Below the pieces are notes generated by a model, which searched no databases, was not told where the DNA came from, and saw only the letters and a program-made list of their open reading frames with translations. Positions 22,711-28,757 of a stretch of DNA of 28,757 nt are shown in pieces. Source of the stretch: an uncultured bacterium (GTDB lineage Bacteria; Bacillota; Clostridia; Lachnospirales; Lachnospiraceae); the NCBI GenBank assembly GCA_905215625.1, contig CAJMQQ010000036.1, forward strand, positions 1 through 28,757, in the 5' to 3' direction. Both the position numbers and the translations under genes were made by a program. Within the stretch, counting starts at the first letter, position 1. Every line of letters begins with the position of its first letter.

Positions 22711-23907
22711 ATGGGAATTGTTGGAAAAAAGGTTGCTGCAATCAGAGCATACGTGGCAGAGGGTGGTGGAGCTGATTACCATGACCAGGCACAAGATCAT
22801 TGGATTGTTGGTCAGATTGCAACACCTATGAGTGTGTATCCAAAATATAAGGCCAGCAGAACGAGCTTTGGCATTAATGCATTGAAAACGCTGGTAGTAG
22901 AGGTCGAGGCAGATGACGGTACAGTTGGATTTGGTATTACTACAGGAGGTTATCCTGCAGCCTGGCTGGTAATGAATCATTTAGATCGTTTTATCATAGG
23001 ACAGCCAGTAGAAAATATTGAACAAATTTGGGATCAGATGTATAAGGGCTCCATGTATTATGGAAGAAAAGGTATTGTAATGAATGCAATTTCAGCTATA
23101 GACCTGGCTCTTTGGGATTTATTAGGAAGACTAAGACAAGAACCGGTTTATGCTATGCTTGGAGGAAAAGTTCGGGATGAACTGGTATTTTATGCAACTG
23201 GACCAAGACCAGATTTGGCAAAAGATATGGGATTTATCGGTGGAAAGCTGCCATTAGTTTATGGTCCGGCAGATGGAGAAGAAGGACTTAAGAAAAATTT
23301 GGAAACAGCTCGTCAGATGCGAGAAAAAGTCGGAGACAATTTTATGCTGATGTGGGATTGCTGGATGGCATTGGATTTGCCTTATGCAAAAAAACTGATG
23401 GCAAAATCAGCTGAATTAGGATTTGCCTGGATAGAGGAGTGCTTTAATCCAGACGATTATTGGGCATATAGAGATTTGAAAAAAGCAGCAGGTAATACCA
23501 TTATGGTAACAGGAGGGGAGCATGAAGCAACTCGTTACGGATTTCGGATGCTTCTTGAAATGTGCGATCTAGACTTGATACAGCCAGATGTAGGATGGTG
23601 CGGTGGAATGACAGAGCTGATTAAAATTGGAAATCTGGCAGATAGTTATGGAAAAATGGTAGTACCTCATGGAAGTGGTATTTATAGTCATCATTATGTA
23701 ACAACGAAATTGAATAGTCCATTTACTGAATGTTTGATGATGAGTCCAAAGGCAGAACAGGTAATTTCTCAATATTATCCTCTTATAAAAGACGAACCAA
23801 TGCCGGTAAATGGCCGATTGAAAGTAGGGGATGCTCCTGGATTTGGCGTAGAATTAAATAAAGAAGGAACAAATCTAGTTGAAGTTAAAAAAGGAACCCG
23901 ACTGTAG
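22711..23907 (+). CDS. rhmD: L-rhamnonate dehydratase
   Basis: Enolase-superfamily (mandelate racemase group) dehydratase turning L-rhamnonate into 2-keto-3-deoxy-L-rhamnonate. The 398 residues align by eye with E. coli RhmD (YfaW): GGGADYHDQAQDHWIVGQIA, then TPMSVYPKYKASRTSFGINA and FYATGPRPDLAKDMGFIGGK. Metal ligands are D216 (MWDCWM), E242 (WIEEC) and E270 (GGEHE); catalytic H320 lies in VVPHGSGIYSHH, with D293 in QPDVGWCGG. Ribosome binding site AAGGAGGAGACG. It follows the aldolase by 14 bp and precedes GH105. E. coli RhmD also accepts related acids such as L-mannonate and L-lyxonate, so the true substrate here could be one of these. No rhamnose dehydrogenase or lactonase is in the window. 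Confidence 0.92.
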   Translation: MGIVGKKVAAIRAYVAEGGGADYHDQAQDHWIVGQIATPMSVYPKYKASRTSFGINALKTLVVEVEADDGTVGFGITTGGYPAAWLVMNHLDRFIIGQPVENIEQIWDQMYKGSMYYGRKGIVMNAISAIDLALWDLLGRLRQEPVYAMLGGKVRDELVFYATGPRPDLAKDMGFIGGKLPLVYGPADGEEGLKKNLETARQMREKVGDNFMLMWDCWMALDLPYAKKLMAKSAELGFAWIEECFNPDDYWAYRDLKKAAGNTIMVTGGEHEATRYGFRMLLEMCDLDLIQPDVGWCGGMTELIKIGNLADSYGKMVVPHGSGIYSHHYVTTKLNSPFTECLMMSPKAEQVISQYYPLIKDEPMPVNGRLKVGDAPGFGVELNKEGTNLVEVKKGTRL

Positions 23908-23937
23908 CATTTTAAATATGGGATCAAGGAGGCAGAT

Positions 23938-25062
23938 ATGGATAAGGCAGAAATAGCAAAGATGTTAGACATGGTGACAAATCGCCTAATCAATCTCCAA
24001 AGACCTGAGGGCGAGGAAGAAATGCTGAAAAGGCAGAAGGAGACCAATCAAATTATTGGAGCATTTCCAAGGGATTTTGGAATGACTCCCTGGGATTGGC
24101 CACAGGGAGTAGGCTTATACGGTATGTGGAAGCGGTTTGATAATCAGAAAGATCCATCCGTATTAAATTATTTGGATAATTGGTTTTCCGAACATTTAAA
24201 AGAGGGAACTCCCAGAAAGAACATTAATACGACATGCCCCTGCTTAACATTAGCGGAGTTAGCAGACAAAAACCCAGAGTATGAAAAATTGTGCAGCAGC
24301 TGGGCAAAATGGATTATGGAAGAACTTCCGCGAACAGAAGAGGGAGGATTTCAGCATACAACAACAAAAGATGCTTCCAAGGGAACACTTAATATGAATG
24401 AAAACCAGATGTGGATAGACACATTGTTTATGACAGTGCTATTTTTGGCAAAGTGGGGAGTCTATACTGGAAACCAGATGTATTTGGAAGAAGCAGTCCA
24501 TCAATATTTAATGATGATAAAATATCTGTATGAGAAAAAATGCGGTTTGTTTTATCATGCTTGGAATTTTTCTGACAGGAGTAACTTTGGAAATGTATTC
24601 TGGTGCAGGGGAAATAGCTGGTACACAGCGTCGGTACTGGATTTTATAGAAATAATGGGGGATAATCTGCCGGAGGCAGTAAAAGAAATTTTATTAGATA
24701 CATTTAAGGCTCAGGCAGAAGCATTAAGAAAGCTGCAATCAGAGCAGGGACTGTGGCATACAGTTTTAGATGATCCATCCAGTTATGAAGAAACCTCAGG
24801 TTCATCAGCAATTACCTATGGTCTTTTAAAAGGAATTCGAATGGGAATCTTGGAGGAAAAATATAAAGATACTGTTCAAAGAGCCTTAAAGGGAATTCTT
24901 CATAATATAAGAAAAGATGGAACGGTTATGAAGGTATCAGCGGGTACTCCTGTAGGAAAAGACAAAGAACATTATAAAAATATTTTAATAGCTCCAATGG
25001 CTTACGGACAGTCTCTTACCATGATGGCTCTTACTGAGGCACTTTTAGCTGATTGGCAGTAA
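23938..25062 (+). CDS. GH105 unsaturated rhamnogalacturonyl hydrolase (YteR/YesR-like)
   Basis: Cytoplasmic enzyme that removes the unsaturated galacturonyl residue left by rhamnogalacturonan or pectin lyases. The 374-residue length and the (alpha/alpha)6-barrel signatures fit GH105: FGMTPWDWPQGVGLYGMW, NENQMWIDTLFM with the probable catalytic Asp D161, LFYHAWN, FWCRGNSWY, and GLWHTVLDDPSSYEETSGSS followed by AITYGLLKGIRMGIL. No signal peptide, so the substrate must be imported. Start supported by AAGGAGGCAGAT. It is in the same transcription direction as rhmD (30-bp gap) and 69 bp before the sugar-binding lipoprotein gene. Confidence 0.93.
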   Translation: MDKAEIAKMLDMVTNRLINLQRPEGEEEMLKRQKETNQIIGAFPRDFGMTPWDWPQGVGLYGMWKRFDNQKDPSVLNYLDNWFSEHLKEGTPRKNINTTCPCLTLAELADKNPEYEKLCSSWAKWIMEELPRTEEGGFQHTTTKDASKGTLNMNENQMWIDTLFMTVLFLAKWGVYTGNQMYLEEAVHQYLMMIKYLYEKKCGLFYHAWNFSDRSNFGNVFWCRGNSWYTASVLDFIEIMGDNLPEAVKEILLDTFKAQAEALRKLQSEQGLWHTVLDDPSSYEETSGSSAITYGLLKGIRMGILEEKYKDTVQRALKGILHNIRKDGTVMKVSAGTPVGKDKEHYKNILIAPMAYGQSLTMMALTEALLADWQ

Positions 25063-25131
25063 GAATGGACAAATAAAGGGAATCTGGAAAGAAAAGGAGC
25101 AGAAGAAATATAAAAAGGAGAGGAAACGAAA

Positions 25132-26520
25132 ATGATGAGAAAAATGGGGAAACGAACATTGGCATTGGTTTTAAGCGCAGCGATGGCAGCTTCACTTACT
25201 GCATGTGGAGGCGGAGAAAAGCCAGCAGATACTTCAGCAGCTTCTGCCGAAACGACAGGAAACTCTGAGAAGGACAGTGCAGAAAGCAAACAGTCCACAG
25301 AAAGCACAGAAGATGGACCAGTTACACTGACAGTCAGCTGGTGGGGAGGAGACAGTCGCCATGAGGCTACATTAGAGGCATTGAAACTTTTTGAAGAGAA
25401 ATATCCGAATATTAAAGTAGAACCGCAATATGGCGCATGGGGTGGCTGGTTAGAGCAGCTTTCCGTACAGATGGCAGGGGATACAGAGCCAGATGTTATG
25501 CAGATTAACTGGAACTGGATTTATGAATTTTCAGCAGATGGAGCTGGTTTTACTGATTTAAATCAATATAAGGATATTATTGATTTAAGCCAGTATCCAG
25601 AAAATCTGTTGGAGGAAATGAGTATTGATGGTAAACTTCAGGGAATTCCGATTTCCACTACGGGAAAAGTATTTTATTGGAATAAGACGACCTTTGATAA
25701 AGCAGGACTTGAGATTCCAGATTCTTTTGCAGATATGATCGAAGCGGGACATGTGTTCCAGGAAAAACTGGGAGAAGATTATTATCCGATGGCACTTACT
25801 CCTTATGAGCAGATGCTGATTATGGTTTATTATCTGCAGCAGAAGTATGATAAGCCATGGATTGCAGATCATCAGGTAAATTTTAACCAGGAAGAGGTCG
25901 CAGATGGAATCGCATTTATCCGTATGCTGGAAGATAACCATGTATTCCCGAGTCAGCAAAAATTAACTAGTGATGGTGCAGATACGATGGATAAAAACGT
26001 AAACTGGATGAACGGAAAGTATGCTGGATTCTATGAGTGGGATTCTTCTCAGGCAAAATTCGCGAATGCTTTAGATGAAGGACAGGAAATGGTTATGGGC
26101 GGTTATCCTTATGATTATGGCGATACGAAAGCTGGAACTGCTAAAATTTCTATGGCATATGCAATGAGCGATACGTGTGAACACCCAGAAGAAGCAGCTC
26201 TTTTAATTCAGTTTTTACTTCAGGATCCGGAAGCAGTAAAGGTTTTAGGAGCTGAAAGAGGAATTGTGTCTAACGAAGCTGCTAAAACAATTTTGGAAGA
26301 AGAAGGAATGTTGAATGATTTAACATTTACTAGTAACCAGGCAGCTATGGAAAATGCTGGATTTGCATTGGATCCTTATTTTGAAGATGTAAAATTAAAA
26401 GACAAAACAGGATTGTATTTTGAAGTCTTTGAAGAAATGAGCTACGAAAATACAGATCCAATGGAATTAGCAGAAATTTTAATTGAAGGTGTAAATGAAG
26501 TTCAGGAGAAAAATAAATGA
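25132..26520 (+). CDS. ABC transporter substrate-binding lipoprotein, probable pectin-oligosaccharide binder
   Basis: Extracellular family 1 solute-binding lipoprotein, 462 residues. The signal sequence ends LTAC with the lipidated cysteine at C25, followed by a Ser/Glu/Lys-rich linker to about residue 62. The mature region starts VTLTVSWWGGDSRHEATLEA and includes DTEPDVMQINWNWIYEFSAD, IPISTTGKVFYWNKTTFDKA and a C-terminal LAEILIEGVNEVQEKNK. AAAGGAGAGGAAACG precedes the ATG; ATG at 25135 is an alternative. It is flanked by GH105 and GH28 and a permease starts further down, so it most likely binds unsaturated rhamnogalacturonan or galacturonan oligomers. No ATPase gene is seen. Confidence 0.9.
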   Translation: MMRKMGKRTLALVLSAAMAASLTACGGGEKPADTSAASAETTGNSEKDSAESKQSTESTEDGPVTLTVSWWGGDSRHEATLEALKLFEEKYPNIKVEPQYGAWGGWLEQLSVQMAGDTEPDVMQINWNWIYEFSADGAGFTDLNQYKDIIDLSQYPENLLEEMSIDGKLQGIPISTTGKVFYWNKTTFDKAGLEIPDSFADMIEAGHVFQEKLGEDYYPMALTPYEQMLIMVYYLQQKYDKPWIADHQVNFNQEEVADGIAFIRMLEDNHVFPSQQKLTSDGADTMDKNVNWMNGKYAGFYEWDSSQAKFANALDEGQEMVMGGYPYDYGDTKAGTAKISMAYAMSDTCEHPEEAALLIQFLLQDPEAVKVLGAERGIVSNEAAKTILEEEGMLNDLTFTSNQAAMENAGFALDPYFEDVKLKDKTGLYFEVFEEMSYENTDPMELAEILIEGVNEVQEKNK

Positions 26521-28118
26521 TTAAATTTCATGTGATTTTTCAGACATCCAGAAAGTTTGTAATTGAATTAGAAAATCAGGGAAAGTTTACTACAAAGGCC
26601 CCTTATATTGTATGGGTAAATGGAAAATATTGGATGAATAGCAATCGTGTAGTTGAAACCATTGATGGGTTGGAACCGGATACAGAATATGAAATAATCA
26701 TAAGAAATCAAGAAGGGGATTCGGAGCCGAAAAGGCTCCGAACCGACTTTGAGTATGTAACATTAAATGTGCGTGACTTTGGAGCAAAAGGTAATGGAGA
26801 GAATGACGATACCTTAGCAATTCAGGCCGCAATCAGCTGCTGCCCAAAAGATAGCCGCATTTTAGTACCAGAAGGGGTCTATAAAGTAAGCTCTCTGTTT
26901 TTAAAGAGCCACATTACTTTAGAACTGGGGGAAGGTTCTGTTTTATCTGCTTTTACTGATAGAAATAAATTTGCAGTTCTGCCAGGGATGATACAGTCAT
27001 GGGACGAAGAGCAGGAATATAATCTGGGAACTTGGGAAGGAAATCCTTTGGATATGTTTTCATCAATTATCACAGGTGTTGATGTAACAGATGTGGTAAT
27101 TACTGGAAAAGGAAAAATAGACGGCTGTGCTGGATATGAGAATTGGTGGCATAGTTTTCGCACTATCATTGGAGCGTACCGTCCGCGAATGATTTTTTTA
27201 AACCATTGTAAACGAATTACTCTTCATCAATTTACCACAGATAATAGTCCAGCATGGAATATTCATCCATATTTTTCGGAAAATTTGCGCGTTATTCAAC
27301 TGAACATACACAATCCCAAGATTTCTCCTAATACAGATGGCATAGATCCAGAGTCCTGCAAAAATGTGGAGATAGTTGGTGTGCATTTTTCTGTAGGTGA
27401 CGACTGTATTGCATTAAAATCTGGAAAAATGTATATGGGAAAAACCTATAAACGTCCTTGCGAAAATATTGAAATTCGCCATTGCTGTATGAAGGATGGG
27501 CATGGTTCTGTTACTTTGGGAAGTGAAATGGCAGCAGGGATTAAACATGTGAGGGTAAAAGACTGTTTGTTTATTAATACAGATAGAGGACTGCGGATTA
27601 AGACACGAAGAGGGCGCGGAAATGATGCTATAATTGATGATATTGTATTTGAAGACATTGATATGGATCAGGTGCTTAGTCCTTTTGTAATTAATTCATT
27701 TTATTGGGATTGCGATCCAGATGGGCATACAGAGTATGTAGCATCTAAAAAGCCGCTTCCAATAGACGATAGGACACCGTTTATTAAAAAATTAGCATTT
27801 CGAAATATTGAGGCTCATAATTGTCATGTGTGCGGTGCGTTTATCTACGGACTTCCAGAAGCTAAAATTGAAGAAATTGTAATGGAAAATATCAACATTG
27901 ATTATGCAGAAAATCCAACGCCCGCTTTTCCTGCGATGATGGCTGGAGTAGAGAAACAGACAAAAACCGGAATATTTATCTGCAATGCAAAACATTTAAT
28001 TACCAAAAATGTTGCTGTTCAGGGGCAGGAAGGAGCAAAATGGACAGCAGCTGGAATTGACAGTTGGGAAGGAGAAGAAAAGCATGAATGGCAGATATCT
28101 GACACCGCAGGAGTATGA
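26517..28118 (+). CDS. GH28 polygalacturonase/rhamnogalacturonan hydrolase, cytoplasmic
   Basis: Pectin-cleaving right-handed beta-helix enzyme, 533 residues. Residues about 1-78 form an FnIII-like domain (FVIELENQGKFTTKAPYIVW, TIDGLEPDTEYEIIIRN). The catalytic domain starts at NVRDFGAKGNGENDDTLAIQ. Active-site motifs are complete: NTDGID (about 272-277, D274), GDDCIA (D295, D296), GHG (H329) and RIKT (360-363). There is no signal peptide, so it must act on imported oligomers, probably as an exo-enzyme; exo-polygalacturonases with an N-terminal FnIII domain are known. The start overlaps the lipoprotein stop by ATGA. The last 35 bp overlap the following gene. Confidence 0.92.
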   Translation: MIKFHVIFQTSRKFVIELENQGKFTTKAPYIVWVNGKYWMNSNRVVETIDGLEPDTEYEIIIRNQEGDSEPKRLRTDFEYVTLNVRDFGAKGNGENDDTLAIQAAISCCPKDSRILVPEGVYKVSSLFLKSHITLELGEGSVLSAFTDRNKFAVLPGMIQSWDEEQEYNLGTWEGNPLDMFSSIITGVDVTDVVITGKGKIDGCAGYENWWHSFRTIIGAYRPRMIFLNHCKRITLHQFTTDNSPAWNIHPYFSENLRVIQLNIHNPKISPNTDGIDPESCKNVEIVGVHFSVGDDCIALKSGKMYMGKTYKRPCENIEIRHCCMKDGHGSVTLGSEMAAGIKHVRVKDCLFINTDRGLRIKTRRGRGNDAIIDDIVFEDIDMDQVLSPFVINSFYWDCDPDGHTEYVASKKPLPIDDRTPFIKKLAFRNIEAHNCHVCGAFIYGLPEAKIEEIVMENINIDYAENPTPAFPAMMAGVEKQTKTGIFICNAKHLITKNVAVQGQEGAKWTAAGIDSWEGEEKHEWQISDTAGV

Positions 28119-28641
28119 AGGGATATTAGAAAAAATTAGAGCTGATAAGAGGCTGGAAAACGTGCAGGAATTACTGGCTGAGAGTCGGAAACTGGGGGAG
28201 GCAGAGGACAGTATTTCACTGGCCGAAAACCTCCCCTTTCGAATGTTTTGCGAAACGCAATATGGAAAAAAAGAAGGTTATCAGGAAATTATACGACAGT
28301 TCCAGAAAGTTAAAGAAAAAGATTATGATCGGATGATCCAAGGGGCATGTCAGGGAAATAAAGAAGAAAGCCTGGAACTAGCTTATTTTTTGAGCGCCTG
28401 TGCAGATACTCTGGAAGTAACTTCCATGGAGATTTATGAACATTACCGTTATCTGGCGGATTTGATGAGAGAAACGATGCTTCAATTAAGAAAAAATGGC
28501 TTTTTTAAAGAAGGCAGTAGAGAAAATTTGGATAAAAAAGCAGAGATGCTTTTTGGCAAAGCAATTTTAAAAGGCTGCCAGTTAAAAGTGCTTTTGCAAG
28601 AAAAGTATGAAAAAATAGGGCAGGATTTGATGAAAAATTAA
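28084..28641 (+). CDS. Hypothetical all-helical protein of the pectin operon
   Basis: A 185-residue protein I do not recognise. The ATG at 28084 is chosen because AAGGAGAAGAAAAG lies just ahead; the same frame is open further upstream inside the GH28 gene but without a start signal. It is charged and predicted almost wholly alpha-helical, with no signal peptide, membrane span or metal motif. Segments include YLTPQEYEGILEKIRADKRL, LAENLPFRMFCETQYGKKEG and EIYEHYRYLADLMRETMLQL. Near the C-terminus ILKGCQLKVLLQEKYEKIG resembles LLKGIRMGILEEKYKDTVQ of the GH105 protein in the same operon, so a relation to the six-hairpin (GH88/GH105) fold is possible but weak. It overlaps GH28 by 35 bp and precedes a permease, so it is part of the operon. 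Confidence 0.7.
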   Translation: MNGRYLTPQEYEGILEKIRADKRLENVQELLAESRKLGEAEDSISLAENLPFRMFCETQYGKKEGYQEIIRQFQKVKEKDYDRMIQGACQGNKEESLELAYFLSACADTLEVTSMEIYEHYRYLADLMRETMLQLRKNGFFKEGSRENLDKKAEMLFGKAILKGCQLKVLLQEKYEKIGQDLMKN

Positions 28642-28684
28642 TAATTTATAAGAAGTGAAAATTCAGCAAAGGAGGAAAACGAGT

Positions 28685-28757
28685 ATGTCCACCAACAAGG
28701 GTTTTAAAAAATGGCTGTCAAACAATCTGGGCCTGGTGTTTATTCTGCCGTGGTTTA
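28685..28757 (+). CDS. Sugar ABC transporter permease, N-terminal fragment (cut by window edge)
   Basis: Only 24 residues are in the window: MSTNKGFKKWLSNNLGLVFI then LPWF. AAAGGAGGAAAACGAGT gives a strong ribosome binding site. The basic start followed by a hydrophobic segment ending in LPW is typical of MalF/LplB-type permeases (LxPxF), and the position fits the missing membrane subunit for the lipoprotein at 25132-26520. The call rests on this short stretch plus context. Confidence 0.65.
   Translation, partial: MSTNKGFKKWLSNNLGLVFILPWF

Noticed and set aside
1..28757. CRISPR array, tRNA/rRNA genes, prophage or intact transposase
   Set aside because: No regularly spaced repeats, cloverleaf sequences or phage/transposase proteins were seen on either strand.

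Overview
The window looks like a chromosomal segment of a Gram-positive, low-to-mid GC gut Clostridium, most likely family Lachnospiraceae. Supporting signs are strong AGGAGG ribosome binding sites and near-consensus sigma-A promoters, a class III (Firmicute-type) fructose-1,6-bisphosphatase, a secreted protein ending in choline-binding-type GW/YY repeats, and lipoprotein-dependent sugar ABC transporters without their own ATPase. No species can be named from sequence alone. No tRNA, rRNA, CRISPR array, prophage or intact insertion sequence was seen.

Layout. (1) 1-3.3 kb: the 3' part of fusA, then tuf with its own promoter and a strong terminator. (2) 3.3-4.8 kb: a gene-poor AT-rich stretch, a ThuA-like gene, and a structured intergenic region. 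(3) 4.8-10.1 kb: a divergent island. GH1 6-phospho-beta-glucosidase plus a YheO-type PAS/HTH regulator read leftward; ridA, a PTS EIIBC permease and a PLP aminotransferase read rightward from an extended -10 promoter. The rightward operon ends at an intrinsic terminator whose loop appears to hold a 54-bp IS3/IS150-like mini-element flanked by a GTA duplication. (4) 10.3-13.5 kb: sugar ABC transporter (lipoprotein plus two permeases). (5) 13.5-18.1 kb: cell-envelope genes: a secreted repeat protein, a membrane acyltransferase, an M23 metallopeptidase and a metallo-beta-lactamase-fold hydrolase. (6) 18.2-20.7 kb: fbp translationally coupled to a HAAS/DUF1700-like membrane protein. (7) 20.8 kb to the end: a pectin (rhamnogalacturonan/galacturonan) operon: IclR regulator, DapA-family aldolase, L-rhamnonate dehydratase, GH105 unsaturated rhamnogalacturonyl hydrolase, sugar-binding lipoprotein, cytoplasmic GH28, an unrecognised helical protein, and the start of a permease.

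How the genes work together. In the last operon, pectin oligomers would be bound by the lipoprotein and imported, then trimmed inside the cell by GH105 and GH28. Rhamnose-derived acid would be dehydrated by RhmD and cleaved by the aldolase, giving a non-phosphorylative route. The operon is preceded by two very similar promoter modules, each with an ATTCA/TGAAT dyad that probably binds the IclR protein. In the PTS island, a beta-glucoside would be imported as its 6-phosphate and split by GH1. The accompanying RidA and aminotransferase hint that the aglycone or a downstream product is an amine or imine; this is inference.

The observations I rate highest are the mini-IS inserted in a terminator loop, the PTS/GH1/RidA/aminotransferase/YheO island, the rhamnonate branch inside a pectin operon, the duplicated promoter-operator module, and the unknown 185-residue protein of the pectin operon.
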